From Isoetes taiwanensis (taxonomy: Eukaryota; Streptophyta; Lycopodiopsida; Isoetales; Isoetaceae), in the NCBI GenBank assembly GCA_021234155.1, contig JAJEKV010000130.1:344508-408507 (forward strand): a stretch of DNA of 64,000 nt. Reading direction: 5' to 3'. Made by a program: the position numbers and the translations under genes. Under the pieces are notes generated by a model that did not search any database, was not told where the DNA came from, and worked only from the letters and a program-made list of their open reading frames with translations. Shown here in pieces: positions 19,627 to 31,584 of this stretch. How positions within the stretch are numbered: position 1 is the stretch's first letter; every line of letters begins with the position of its first letter.

Positions 19627-20889
19627 TTGAAGGTGTTAGCATGGAATGTACGTGGATTGTCAAAAGAGAAAATGGATGCATCAGTAGAGACATGGCAAGA
19701 TTCAGATTTGTTACTATTATCAGAGACATGGGAACACCAATCACGTCCCCTTCCAGAACTACAGGGATTTCAGATTATAGGGAGTGCCTGGAATGAGAAA
19801 GACCCAGGAGCAGGAAGAGGATATGGTGGTGTATCAGCTTATGCTAAATCAGATATAGCGCACAATATACACATACACTCAAAGCATGAGATGAGACAAT
19901 ATATATGGATTCGTATTGAACTCTCTGGTCAGACTAAATACATTGCTCTGTGTTATTTCGCCCCACTGAACATGCACATATATGATCACGCAGAATTGTG
20001 CAGAGCCAACCCATTCCATCAGTTATGCAAAGATACACTCCAAAATCAGGAATTGGGAGAGGTCCTCCTTGTTGGAGACTTTAATGCAAGGATCAAAACA
20101 CTGCAAACAACCTCTTATGTAACAATAGGAGATATCCGTTTGCTTGAGGAAGAAGATCCTGCATTCAAAAGACAGTCAGCAGATAATGTTAGAAACAGTA
20201 TGGGAGATCTATTTTTGGAGTTGGGAACAATCTGCCATCTCAAAATCCTGAATGGCATCACGATTTTTCCAGATTCTTGTGCAAACACTTGTTTCAGCCA
20301 CTTGGGATCTAGTACGGTTGATTACCTACTTGCAAACAGTCAAAATTCAGTAAGGAATTTCTATGTGGCAAATAAGATGCCAGAATCTGACCATGCTCCA
20401 CTGTTTTTCGAACTGGCAGGATTAGCGTCCGCTAAAAGAAGCCAAGCTAAGTTTACTCCAAAGCTAAAGTTGAATTATCAGAGGAGTAGCCAGTATGCAG
20501 AGCATCTAGAAGATATGCTAACGTATGCTACATGGACAGGAGAGGTAGGAAAGGATGCCACTGAGTTCTCAAACATGTTACATACAGCAGCTAGAAAAGT
20601 TTTTGGATGCACAAAACAAAGGAAAGCAGGGAGCAATGGTTGGTGGGATGCAGAATGCAGGGCAGCAAGGGCAGCATTACCTACTGGATGCCTATGCAAA
20701 CCCAAATGGTATAAGGCACTAATACGAGCAAAGAAGAGAAGATACCTTCAGACACGGCAAGAGTCCCTTCAGAAATGGTTTTGCGAGCACCCAAAAACCT
20801 TTTGGAAACAACTATCAACTAAAACGACCCAAGCAGATCTAGACCAGGCGCTACACATGGTTCGAGAAATCTATTCTCACAATCTTTGA
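19627..20889 (+). CDS. LINE ORF2 N-terminal part: APE-type endonuclease
   Basis: The 420-residue frame begins MKVLAWNVRGLSKEKMDASV, followed by LLLLSETWEHQS, GGVSAYAKSDIAHN, LVGDFNARI near residue 150, STVDYLLANSQ near 235 and SDHAPLFFEL near 258. These are the motifs of the exonuclease/endonuclease/phosphatase fold, including the metal-binding Glu and the final SDH. The enzyme nicks target DNA to prime reverse transcription. The frame ends at 20889, but coding continues in other frames to about 22000, so ORF2 is broken by frameshift just before the RT domain. Confidence 0.85.
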   Translation: MKVLAWNVRGLSKEKMDASVETWQDSDLLLLSETWEHQSRPLPELQGFQIIGSAWNEKDPGAGRGYGGVSAYAKSDIAHNIHIHSKHEMRQYIWIRIELSGQTKYIALCYFAPLNMHIYDHAELCRANPFHQLCKDTLQNQELGEVLLVGDFNARIKTLQTTSYVTIGDIRLLEEEDPAFKRQSADNVRNSMGDLFLELGTICHLKILNGITIFPDSCANTCFSHLGSSTVDYLLANSQNSVRNFYVANKMPESDHAPLFFELAGLASAKRSQAKFTPKLKLNYQRSSQYAEHLEDMLTYATWTGEVGKDATEFSNMLHTAARKVFGCTKQRKAGSNGWWDAECRAARAALPTGCLCKPKWYKALIRAKKRRYLQTRQESLQKWFCEHPKTFWKQLSTKTTQADLDQALHMVREIYSHNL

Positions 20890-22003
20890 AACCATGCAAT
20901 CGAGAGGTTGTAGATTCAGATATGTTCACAACATGGGATGTGACAGAGGCACTTAAAGATATGCCAAATGGGAAGGCAAAATTGATCTAAGGTCTAAGCA
21001 TTGAGCTATTGAAATGGAGTGGAGATAAATCCATAGAGGTTGTAACAAAGTTGATGAACCAAGGCATTATACAAGGTCCGCCACAAAGCTGGAAGGAAAA
21101 AAGCGAGTTTTCCAATCCACAAAACAGGGGATAAGAACAATGTGCGTAATTACGGGGACGATTTTAATCGGCAAAGATGTTCTCTAAGCTGCTAGGAAGT
21201 CTATTAGCAAAAAAACTCGGTTTATGGGCTGATGAAAATGAGAAAAGAGCTCATTTGCCAGTGCGGTTTGAAAACAACATCGCACTCTTGATCACACACT
21301 TAGCTTGCGAGTGTTGATCGAAAAACAAAACAACCCGAGGCGTTGTATTTGGCCTTCATTGACTTCACAAAAGCATTTGATAATCGTTCCTCGAAAAGGA
21401 CTTAGGGATCTGAATGGAACACCTTGGAGTACCAAAGGAAATCGAGGAGCTATCTCCCAATTATACTCAAGTGATAGCCAAATTATCTGTGGAATTTGGT
21501 GAAGAAATTCAAGCACTATAGGTGTTGGTGGGGGGTGTCCGTTGTCCCCAACACTGTTCGGTCTATACATAGATGAGCTTGAAGAGTGGTTAAGAACAAG
21601 AGGTTTAGCAGGTTCTCGGTTGGGTCATTTCTGGTCCAACTTCTATTGTATCTTGATGGCGTAATCTTGGTGGCAAACAAACCTGAAGGTTTACAATCCC
21701 ATCTTGACAATCTGGCAACGTTTTGTGAGGTAAGACATATGAAAGTCAATTTGGCCAAATCGAAAGTGATGGTGTTTGGGACTGTAAGTAGACCTACATT
21801 CACATTTAAGGGTGAGACACTAGAAATTGTAGATAGCTACAAATATCTGGGACTGGAATTTTCGGCAAAATATAGTTGGAAAGAGTGTATCAGGAAACGG
21901 ATAGAGGGCAGCAAGAGAGCTTTATATGGTACTAGTAATAGTGCCCAGCGTTGCTGGGCTAACGTTGGGAACCTATTTATGAGCTTACTCGATTCAATCC
22001 ACA
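20890..22003 (+). pseudogene. LINE ORF2 reverse transcriptase, decayed
   Basis: Several frames carry RT sequence. The segment around 21410-21570 reads LGVPKEIEELSPNYTQVIAK and VEFGEEIQ. A last frame (21586-22003) reads LLYLDGVILVANKPEGLQSH, then MKVNLAKSKVMVFG and YKYLGLEFS. The catalytic YADD-type box appears as YLDG. Stops and shifts occur about every 100-200 bp. Coding homology fades at about 21930-22003, where another repeat starts. Confidence 0.7.
21932..21972 (-). mobile_element. Helitron-like 3' terminus (hairpin plus CTAG)
   Basis: On the minus strand GCCCAGC-AAC-GCTGGGC (7-bp stem, 3-nt loop) is followed 11 nt later by CTAG and then T, as at Helitron 3' ends. The same end, with one weakened stem, is at 42121. 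The competing reading is that this DNA still belongs to the LINE frame. Confidence 0.4.
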
Positions 22004-23800
22004 TTATTTTTGTGTCTATTTATTATTAGGTTCATGCTTGCATTTTTGGTATTTGTTTATAATAATTTAGATAACCTCTTTATTTCAAACACACAATAAA
22101 TTCACTAACACAAAACCCAACTCTCACATGGTTATCATTAATAATGCACTTGACAAATGTCATATGTACGGTAGTTTCATTTCTTTGCTTGCAACACTTC
22201 TTAGCATGGCACTCTAGATACTATCCAATATTCTCTCTAAGAGACATCTCGTAACCAAGCTTGCCAAATGTGAAACAACATCAAATGTGCATATTTGCGA
22301 ATAGTTTATATTTATGTGCCATAACTAAGCGTGTCAAATGTGAAACTACATCTTGCAAATAGTTTATGTTTATATACTTCATGGTTATGACTAATAATGC
22401 ACTTGACAATGTCATGTGTACATGTGTACAATAGTTGTTTCTTTGCTTGCAACAACTTTGTTTGCAACAACATGGCACTCTAGAAACCATATATCACATA
22501 TATTGCTTGAATGGCCTTAGCAATGCCCAAGAAGGTTTAAAGTAGTTGTTTCTTTGCTTACAACATGGCACTTTAAAACCATATATCCCATATATTGCCC
22601 GAATGACCTTAGCAATGCCCCAGAAGGTTTAAAATTCACACAACAAATCATCGAGAATAAAAGAAATTGTAGGAGTCAAAGGTACATCAAAAGTGGAACA
22701 TTCGTAATAATTTTATGACAAAATCTTAATCTATATTTTAGTGCAATGTATAACACCACGCCCTAGTCCATATTTTACTCCAATGTATAACACCACACAC
22801 ATCGCACATGTCTTGCTTGTAGTTTCTATTGCACATGTTTTGCTTGTAGTTTCTCTAAATTGAGGCAAATGCAGGTTCCCATGAATAGAAACACATGCCG
22901 ATAATATCTTTTGCTGTGAATCCTAAAAGCAGTCTCATAAAGGAATGGTTTTCCTAGAACTTATGAAAGTGCTTTAGATCTCATAGACTATTTTGAATGG
23001 TCTTATCAATAGGTTAGAGGGCGTAAAATTCTTTGCTTGCCAAAACACAAAACATAGAGATTAAAAAAAAAAACAATAGAAGGCATCAAAGTGGCGATCA
23101 TATGCATTTGTTTAGGAGCTGGAGAAGGTCTTGCATTAGCAAAAAATGCAGACCAAACTGAACACATGGAATATGCCTAGCAGAAAAACTCGCAACAAAG
23201 TCGTATGTGCAAAGTGATTCAAACAAAAAATCTACTTCCCAACAGGCTCGAATCTTCATTATTATTGACAAAGGCAGGGAATTAGAACATTTTAAATTAG
23301 AAATAAGCGAAGAATTCAAATGCAAACAAAAATGCCAATTAAATTCTTAAAAATTTATCCGTCAAGAAGAGGAGTTAAAGAGATCAACATAATACCAGAT
23401 CCTCTCATAGTTGATAATTGGCATTATATAAAACGATTTGACAAACAAAAATACAAAGGAAGAATCTTCATTATGTACACGAAAAGACCCATCTTTGTAG
23501 CTTTCCAACTTTGTTTCATGCCCAAGTTCAAAATTCATGTCACAAAAGACAAACAAAAAATTGCATTCCCCAAAAATTAAGAACCACAAATGCATGAGAT
23601 AACTTCAATTTGGTGACAACAGAACATATATCGACGCAGTGAAGCTTCAAAAAATGAAGTAGAGCTTTGGCCATTTGGGGGAAAGTTTCACCTCTTTCGT
23701 GCCATCATGCATTCTAAACTTTCACTTTAGTGCATTGTGTGAAACTATTGATCTACTCCCACAATTAAGAAGGAAGAATATAAAGATAAGTTAAGAAGCT
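22004..23800. repeat. Repeat-rich non-coding region
   Basis: Two units of about 105 bp (22466-22540 and 22560-22640) share CATGGCACT-TA-AAACCATAT and AGCAATGCCC-AGAAGGTTTA. Related phrases occur at 22150-22400 and in 42530-42620, near the other CTAG end. No reliable gene was found from 22650 to 23800. Confidence 0.5.
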
Positions 23801-23929
23801 TCAACTTACCTTCTTTGGGGAGCGAGAACTCCAAAAAGGGTTCGTCCAAAGATATATCACGATGGGAGCAATTTCTTGAACAAAAAAAAGCAGACATTTT
23901 AAATTTGTGCACATGTTTGGATCGACCTC

Positions 23930-24600
23930 TTCCAGACAGTTTACTACTCCATTGTTTAGTCTATGATGTAATACTCCTCTATGATGAAATAGTCTTGATG
24001 AATATGAGTGGCGGACACTAAAAAACAACCAAACATCCAATAGATAGTAGTTTCTCCAACATGCACAATCCACTATTCTATTCTATTATGTATGCCAACA
24101 TGGCGCACTACTGTCTGGGGCTCTTGGTAAGCTGTAGCAAAAGATGTTGTAGGCGAGGGAGAACCCATATTATTTTTGTAATGAGCAGGGCTTGAATTTT
24201 GTTCCTTTTGACATTTCGGACTTTTAAAAGTCTGAAAATTGAAGGGAAAAAAAAGAGCATTTAAGTACATGTTTGAGCAAATTTGTATGCAAGAGGAGTA
24301 TTTACGTACATATTTGGGATCAAACTCTTTCTCTATGATGTAATAGTCCTTATGAATATAAGTGTCGAGGAGACTAAAAACAACCAACATCCAACAAAAG
24401 CGGTTTCTCCAACATGCACATATCCACTATTTTATTCTATTACGTAAAGCCAACATGCACGCTCTTCCAGACAGGGGCCTTTCTTTTTTGACCTTCTTTT
24501 TTTTGCATTTGAAGCATTTGTAGTTGTAGTAAAAGATATTGTAGTTGAGGGCGAACCCATATGATTTTCGTAATGAGCAGGGCTAACATCTATCATCTTC
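23930..24600. repeat. Two direct copies of a ~270-bp repeat
   Basis: The stretch 23960-24200 (CTATGATGTAATA, TTTCTCCAACATGCACA, AGATGTTGTAG, GAGCAGGGCT) recurs at 24330-24590 in the same order and orientation with scattered changes. No coding sequence is evident. Confidence 0.6.
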
Positions 24601-24812
24601 CTAGTTATTTAAATATAGATCAAAATGTTTATTGCCAACTAGAACTCTTGATGAAGCTCAAGACAAAGAGGGCATACCTTGTTAATAGAAGATCTGAGAA
24701 GGGATGGGTGTGCAAAGTATTAGCTTTGTTGGTCGTTGGTGTTGTGTGAGACATATCATAGATGCAGGAGCTATGGTCGTGCAAAGCATCCCTTGTTGAC
24801 TATACGTTTTGG

Positions 24813-25140
24813 GATTAGTCCGCCATAGGCGAGTACATGCATCCGGCCAGTTCAAACCTCGCTAAAGCTGGCGCCCTTTTTGCTTTATCTAGCCCTAACC
24901 CCCGCGTTGCACATAGCCATAGCCATGGCAGGAGTGTGAGAACTTCGTTGCTAGAAGCCCCCTGAGAACAATACCAATCTTTGGATCTTCGCCCCCATAG
25001 CCATAATGGCGGCGGTGAGTAGGCTCGATAATAGAGTGACAAAAATTGTTGTCCTTTTTTAGTTAATCCCGCTGCGTTCAATTACGTCAATCAAATCGGG
25101 CCGTTGGATCTAGGGCTTGATGCAACACCCTATAACATTA
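24813..25140. mobile_element. Short non-autonomous repeat, relative of 28050-28466
   Basis: Both end with CGG-CCGT-GAAT/GATCTAGGGC, a short variable part and AACATTATAATATA-GAT. There is no coding sequence. Terminal structure could not be defined. Confidence 0.4.
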
Positions 25141-25235
25141 TAATATAGGATGCTAACCAAATGTCATAAGGCATCTCTCACAGACTGGGGACTCAGAAAA
25201 ATCCTATTCAAAACACTAGTAAATTGCCCACCTTC

Positions 25236-25359
25236 GGTGTGCAGTTCATGTGCTTGTACATAAAGACGAACGCAACAACACGTTTCAAGGTGGTAACGGT
25301 GTGCAGTTCATGTGCTTGTACATAAAGACGAACGCAACAACACGTTTCAAGGTGGTAAC
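25236..25359. repeat. 62-bp tandem duplication
   Basis: GGTGTGCAGTTCATGTGCTT starts at 25236 and 25298. The units are essentially identical. Confidence 0.8.
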
Positions 25360-26540
25360 GTTTCAAAGAGCACTCTGTTTTAAGGGATGTATAAGAGCTT
25401 GCATGCATTTTTTTTGTTTAAGGTCTCAATCAAGATACCATGCATCTTTCTTTTGGCTCAGGTCCTAATCTAGATGCCTTTGAAGCCCGTCCAAAAACAA
25501 AAATTATAATCCAAGGCACAAAGATCTTTAGCTTTTTTTTTAAACACATGAAACTGTTCTTTTTTTTTTTGATGTAGTGTAAAAAGATGGTTTTCCTTTT
25601 TGAACGTGTTGCAAAAGGCTAGGTTTTTGTTTATAGTTACAGTCAATCGATGCTCAAAAGGCAAGCCATAATGATGCAAGAAATGAGGTGTGCACTCTAT
25701 TGTAAAAAACTATCATTAAGATAAGATCTATGGTGTAGCCCAAGTGGGGCATGCAAGCAGCTCTAGTCCAAATCACTAAAATAAAAAACAGACATCTATG
25801 TGCATTCTTATGCATTTTTAATATGCAATGTGGATGTTCAAAGAATTTCAGAACACAAAAGCATACAGTGACCTGTGGGCCATTTCAGATAGCCAGCCTA
25901 TTGCACCTACAAACAATGCCATAGCTTGGAATTAGATAATGCAATCCACATGTCCTTCCTAAATTGTAACAAAGCTAATATGTGCATGCAGTCTCTGTCC
26001 ACATCCAGCATATGCTAAATTATACTTTGGATTAATCCATTTTGGGAAGATTCAGTCCTTTTAGCTGTGGAATGAGCCAAAGATCTGTCGAATTTCTCAA
26101 CTCATTACCAATCTTAACTCCGGTCATGATGATAAGCTCATCTATGGCAAGCTCATCCATGGCAGAGCAAATGCGTTACAAAATACAAACTTTGAAGAAG
26201 CAAAAGGTCTTACACACCCATTCATTGAGGATGATGTTTGGATTGTTAAGTCATCTGCTGAATATTTGTATTTTAAAATTTGAGGCATTTTATGGCCTTG
26301 TGCATTTTATGGCATTTTATGCACCTATAACATAGCTTCTGCAGAAGTAAATGATGAGGCGTTTGACATGTCTTTCCCAAGGATTCTTCTCTAGCTTTTG
26401 TGATATGGAACTTCTGTTGCATGAAGATTCGTGGTTGCAGATGCAAGTACTGACTGAAAAATGTAAAAGGACTATGGGTAGCCAGAAGCACAATTATTTT
26501 GTAGAAAATGGACGGCATGCCAACTAAAGAACTGCATATA
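25360..26540. other. No recognised gene
   Basis: AT-rich sequence with T homopolymers near 25533 and 25560. A minus-strand stretch (26185-26030) reading MDELAIDELIIMTGVKIGNE could be an exon of the ARID gene next to it, but I cannot support it by homology. Confidence 0.3.
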
Positions 26541-26548
26541 AATCTTAC

Positions 26549-26628
26549 CTGCTGCAATCCTCCACGATCAGTAACACTTCGATAAAGGAGATACAGGTCT
26601 AACTGGTTTCCCCCCGATCCTTGGAATA
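26549..26628 (-). CDS. ARID-domain exon (HMG-box ARID type protein)
   Basis: The exon lies between an acceptor GGTGTGCAG and a donor CAG|GTAAGA. It encodes GGNQLDLYLLYRSVTDRGGL, the core of an ARID/BRIGHT DNA-binding domain (consensus IPxIGGKxLDLxxLYxxVTxRGG). A seven-G run makes the IPRIGG part fall out of frame; one G fewer would fix it, so this may be a homopolymer error. In plants this ARID form occurs in ARID-HMG proteins, which bind AT-rich DNA in the nucleus. The preceding exon lies at 26705-26990. Confidence 0.6.
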
Positions 26629-26704
26629 CTGCACACCATGCAAACAGAAAAAACATGCCAAAAAAAGTGATGTGAACAGTAAGAAATGAACAGTAATTGT
26701 ATAG

Positions 26705-26990
26705 ATTGGTTTGCATACACTCACGTAAACTATCCCCACAGAGAAGCATGGAATTTGATCAAGGTATCTCTAAACAACTCGGGGCTACGAATTACTTCTT
26801 CATGGGTAGCAAGAGGCAAAGGATAGATCTGAGGATGGCAAACAGTAGCAACAGGAAGAATAGAGGAACCAAGTTTCTGCAAAGGAGAAAGAGGAACTGC
26901 ATTCAATATGGACCCTTCTGCATGTTTTTGCTGTTGAAAATAATCAGAATCATGCTTCTGCGATTCTATATGTTGTTCTGAATGCCCAGA
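26705..26990 (-). CDS. ARID gene, preceding exon
   Basis: The minus strand reads PLSPLQKLGSSILPVATVCH and then EEVIRSPELFRDTLIKFHAS with LWG. The latter is the opening of the ARID domain in plant ARID-HMG proteins (Y/H-EE-I--PELF-DTL-KFH--LG). The exon ends near a donor AC|GTGAGT at about 26705. An in-frame TAG just before the donor and the shift in the next exon leave it unclear whether the gene is intact. Confidence 0.55.
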
Positions 26991-27297
26991 TGAGAGCTTA
27001 GCAGCAGAACTTAAGCTCGTGCTTTAGCAGAGTGCTTTTCTTTTGCCTTGTGAATCTTCAATACCTTTTCCACAATTTTTTGTTCTTAAACCAAGAACGC
27101 TCTAATGATACTGCAAAAGCATGCAGCAGAAGCAAGCAGGTCTAATTTCAAAAAAGCAAAGTCCCCACTTGAAGTTTATTGGGTCAGAACTTGTCAGCGT
27201 TTCAGGCTCTCAAGGGTGTTCTTCATCTTGGACAACTCCAAATAACCATTCCTGTGTTCTGGGCTTGCTAAGCTAAACCCCAAGGGCAGGAAGGATT

Positions 27298-27864
27298 ATG
27301 CAGGCCATCAGAGATAATGAGACATCAAGACTCTTCAGTAAACTCGAAGAACATGGTATTGAGAGAAGATTACAAAGGAAATTATATCTTAACAGAATGT
27401 GGAAAAGCAGCTGGCATGCCAAGGTGAAAATCCAGTGTTGGTTAGTAGGTAATGACAGCACAATGCGCAGAAACTATAGATAAATTATCAGCTATTTCCC
27501 TTGCCTTTGGTGTGGACAACCAGCAGACCACTTTCATACCTATTGAAACTGTGAAAATGCTAAAACAATTTGGCAAAGGGTCCTAAGAATTATACAGCGA
27601 CACATCCCTTCTGCTCAACAGCAAATGGCCACTTGGAGCATGGCAGTTACAGGCTTCACCATTGATCAAAGGGACAACCAGCTGGAAATGGGATGGATCT
27701 GGGATGCTAACTCTGACCCATCCTATGAATACATAAATAGCGCAGAGGCCTCCATTGGCGACCTAAGCACCAGTGTAATATGGAGCTACTGCAGAGCATA
27801 TACCATTTGGACAATCTGGAAAACTTACACAGCCAAATTCATGAAGGAACTGATACTCCAGTGA
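27298..27864 (+). pseudogene. LINE C-terminal fragment with zf-RVT domain
   Basis: The frames read LYLNRMWKSSWHAKVKIQCW, then FPCLWCGQPADHFHTY-NCEN with AKTIWQRVL, then WSYCRAYTIWTIWKTY. This is the zinc-binding region found at the C-terminus of plant LINE-type reverse transcriptases (CxxCG...H...C). Two stops interrupt it. No RT domain is attached. It differs from the LINE at 18919 and is a separate insertion. Confidence 0.65.
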
Positions 27865-28049
27865 ACATTAGCCTGATGGAATTATGGACCCAGCTAATCT
27901 GCGCTGCAGCAACAATGCACAGGGAATTGGAAAAACGCAATGGAGAGCTAGCAGATAAATGGGCAGATCAATGGAAACCTACCTTCTGTTGCACGCATCC
28001 GCTTCTCTGCTCTGCTCTGTTTCGATAGAAAAGGTAAGGACGTTTTCTC

Positions 28050-28466
28050 TTGAGGCGGAACCCTAGAACTCGAGATTTGTTTTAAAAGGACCCTAGAGCT
28101 TTCTCGGCCATCCAATCCAAAGGGGCAAGTGATATTGCCATAGCCAGAAGCTCTGTATCTTATATTAATGAACGTTCTTGGTGAGAAAATGCTGGATAAC
28201 AGAGCGGCAAGATGGTAAAGCAGGCAGGTATCTCCGATCCTCATCCTCGATCAAGCACCCTAAATTTGCCTGCCTAAATTGAACCCTAAATTGAAAGCGG
28301 CTATTCTTGGGGTTTACGTGCCCTTTTTTTTTAATATTTTTTGGACGTTACTTTTTTAGCCTTTTTTACGCCACTTTTTAGCCCTAAGATTGCATCATGA
28401 AATCTCGGCCGTCGAATTTAGGGCGTGGTCCATTACTTGCACTAAAACATTATAATATAAGATAAG
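28050..28466. mobile_element. Non-autonomous repeat abutting the LINE 3' end
   Basis: It shares its right part with 24813-25140 (CGGCCGT-GAAT-TAGGGC and AACATTATAATATAAGAT). It stops where LINE coding sequence starts at 28467. Confidence 0.4.
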
Positions 28467-29330
28467 ATTAGTCCAGACCGTAGTCTTATATGGCTCACCT
28501 ATCTGGGGGCCATGCATCTCAACTCATCAATGGACACAGGTTGAATCAGTGTTGAAGATATTTCTCCAGGAGGAATTAGGAATTAAACAACAGATTCCAT
28601 ATGCGATACTATTGGCAGAAGCGGGCATGCTCCCTTTGGAAGCCGAAGCTTTATATCAGACATTGAACTTTGTTACAAGAATTAGCAAAGCGGCCGGATG
28701 GCGTTTACCTAAGTTGGCACTAGCCCAATCCACATCCACGGGATGGTACCATGATGTATTTGTATGGGGTACGAGAAATGGGGATATCCATGGATCGGAT
28801 ACCGGAATGCGGATATTGGCAGCCGAGATTTAGTATCTGGAACCACGAGTTATAGAGAAGCTTTGGGCACACAAGGGTTCGCGCATGGTTACATATACAT
28901 CAGAAGTGAATCCCTTATTGATATACTCCTAACAAAATTACACGAAAGCCAGAATCAGGAGCTCTTTAAAAGAAATACATAGCCTTGATGCAGGGACCGG
29001 TTCTCATAGACTACGTGTGGAAGCGGTAGGTGGTCGAAAACTCAAGAGAAGAGAGGATTTGTGAAGTATCGCATGAATATGGTGAAGATGAAGCTCATGT
29101 GTTCTTACGGTGTCCAACATATGAGGGTATTCGAGCTAAATTTGATATACAGGCTACTGATTTTTCATCCTTATTAGATGATAATCCTATGGTGCTTGGT
29201 CTCTATTTTAGAGCTGTAGAAGCACATCGTTCACTAGTATTGAAACTGTGAACAATACTGTATGTTTGTTCGCTCCATGGCCTTCAAGGTCCAAGTGGGC
29301 GTGATTAATTAATTATTATTATTATTATAT
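28467..29330 (+). pseudogene. LINE ORF2 C-terminus and 3' end with ATT tail
   Basis: Coding starts abruptly with VQTVVLYGSPIWG, the thumb region just after the RT. It continues WTQVESVLKIFLQEELGIKQ, AGMLPLEAEALYQTLNFVTR and LPKLALAQS. After frameshifts comes a zinc knuckle with EYGEDEAHVFLRCPTYEG. It finishes with a (ATT)n-like tail at 29305-29330, typical of several non-LTR families. It could be the missing 3' part of the LINE at 18919-22003: the gap in protein between them is small and the orientation is the same. Confidence 0.65.
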
Positions 29331-30069
29331 CAGGTTTGAAGCCTTCTTTAGATGTCATATTTGGACCATTGTTGCATATGCGAAGTAGAGGGTACTTTCA
29401 TCAACATTACAATATAAAAACTCTAAACTTTAAAATCTTAATCACGTAGAATCTAATCCTAAACCAATCGAGAGCATTGTTAGCTATATGTTCATAAACA
29501 AAACTTAAATACCATTCGTTGTCCACGTAATTGGGGTTTCTAGCAAAGCTATCACTAAGTTATTTACGTGTGCATGGCAAAGCATCACTTGTTAGATGTT
29601 CTTTATCTTCCCTGATCTTTTATTGCAGTTACGTATGGTGCGGCTCATCTTTAATACCATCTCGAAGATTTGGATTTGCAACATGAATTACAATCGGTCA
29701 TTATCATATAAGTCCAAGTGTTTAGGTATGGCAAGAATAGATGACACAACACAAACATAAGGCGACTTGCATAAGACTTCATACGAATTAAACGTCTACC
29801 GATGAGGCATTAAGAAATACATATTATTTTCAAACATGGTTCAAATGCAAGATTGCAAGGCCGTGTCAACAAAGGAAAAATTACAACCTAATCTTTCAAC
29901 GGCATTTGCAATGATATTTACCTTTGGATATTTACCTTGTAGCTCACGTAGAGTAGGATGGAGAAAGTAAAGGTGGATTTCTACGCTTTCTGTGATGCGT
30001 AAAGCATAGCGGCGACAAAGATCAATATATTTTCATAATCATTGTCCAATCAAAGCAATAATTTAATAA
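29331..30069. other. Low-information region, possible exon
   Basis: The minus strand at 30020-29890 reads ITESVEIHLYFLHPTLRELQ and then GKYPKVNIIANAVERL, an open stretch that might be an exon. I could not tie it to the WDR7-like gene. Otherwise nothing was found. Confidence 0.25.
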
Positions 30070-30501
30070 TTAAAGAATCGGGGCTTTGCAAGCTTTATAA
30101 AACGTTGTGCCAAAGATACCATCATCAGCGACTGATAGCACAAAATTACGATGATGACATCCAAAGTTGTAAAAGTTACCATAAAAGTTCTTAGCAATCA
30201 ATCGTTCTCTTTGCGTCATTTGTAAATTTTGATCATCTCCCATGCGGGTTTCCAACGAATCTTTAAAAGGAGCCTCAAGACTTATGTTACTAGTTTATAC
30301 GGGCTCTTTGTGCTAGCGACCTATACGTAATGCAAAACATTTATTGATATCTTTTTTCAAGCTTCCGATCAACTTTTCTTGATTGGCATCAATGCATGAT
30401 GTTGTGCTTGAAACCACGGAGGCATCTGCGGATGCAAAATTATCAATTTCGAGGGTGCCGCGATCATGTATTCTTCTTTCTTCTAGAACTATTGGTGGCA
30501 A
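30070..30501 (-). pseudogene. WDR7-like gene, later exons
   Basis: In one frame 30150-30075 reads SLMMVSLAQRFIKLAKP, matching the conserved plant WDR7-type sequence SLTMVSLAQR-ISL. The stretch LWMSSS-FCAI just before it fits LW-SSSEFCA of the family. A preceding frame (30501-30313) reads MPPIVLEERRIHDRGTLEID and may be the variable linker. Frame changes indicate decay or sequence error. The order relative to 30590-31886 agrees with N-to-C order on the minus strand. Confidence 0.5.
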
Positions 30502-30559
30502 TATGTCGGCTTCACGGCTTGAATTTTGCTTTTTGTTCTCCTAGAAAAGTGCGTGAAAA

Positions 30560-30920
30560 ATGAAGTTGCGGCAACACCATGTAAACAACGCTCTTGGGCT
30601 CTGGTGAACATCCGGATATATAGAGTGTAAGCTATTTCGGGGATGTTCCATTGGTAAATTTGCATAAGCGGGCAATATAATTCCTTCTGACATCCATCCT
30701 TGATTGTTCCCCATTTGAGAGAATATTCTTTACGCCTTTAGGGTTTCAAAGGGATACAAGTGCCATGCATGCATCTTCACTAAGCTGAAATGAAACATAA
30801 AGACCATGGCTCATATATGCACCAGTTGGAGGCAGATAGAATTGTCGAACAAGAGATACATGCTCCAGGAGATACATCTTTGTCGAAGAATAGCCAACAG
30901 ACAACCACCATTTATGTCCC
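30560..30920 (-). pseudogene. WDR7-like gene, exon with WD repeat
   Basis: The minus strand encodes a diverged form of EGACMAxVSLxTLKxERI, then YIARLC and LTLYI--, equivalent to VALVSLETLRVERMFPG...YI-CLC...DVLYIWDV of plant WDR7 homologues. It is paralogous to 41211-41490. Differences concentrate at CAG/CTG: CCGGATATAT against CCAGATATAT, and TTTACGCC against TTTCTGCC. Confidence 0.5.
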
Positions 30921-31584
30921 ATACACTAACACAACAATCCATACTTCGGATAATAAAGCTTTTTCCTACTCCATGGGCACACTTTGTAACATTTTTTGAT
31001 GCCTTTGCTAAGCAAAAGAATTGGATGCCTATGCCGGGGAAAATTCGAAATTGCCACCATTTTTTCCACTACCGAGCAATCCGAAATTGTTGCTTCAAGG
31101 TCCAATAATTTTATATCCCCACTAGCATCTAAAGCGGTAGGAAAACTTGGATATCAAGAAGAAATATTCTTTCTTTGTGATTATCCTTGTGGCTTTTAAT
31201 TTTCTTTCATGTTTTGCATGTTTGAATCTGATGTACATGAACCATGTAGCCAATCATCCCAAAGAAATCCCTTACCTAGAAATGGGGAAAGTGCTTGACA
31301 TTTTTCGGAGGTGAGATTAATGCACTAATATCCAGTGGTTTAAAATTGTCTCTCAACTCCAGATAATTATTGAGGACATTCAAAACCGAATGAGCGATTC
31401 CCTACGGCAATGGTGAAGATTGTATATCGTGTCAAATGCTTGGTGGTATGCAATATGACATGTAAGAAGATGAACGCTGTCCTGTGTAAGATAGATAACA
31501 AATTTGTGCCCCACCTCTCTGGTCCCATACTGTATAATAATAGATTGACATATCCTTACATAAGGATGGATCTCAGTTCCTTAC

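Noticed and set aside
22004-28466. A single large insertion inside the LINE
   Set aside because: No matching terminal repeats or target duplication were found at the two break points, so this is kept only as a question.
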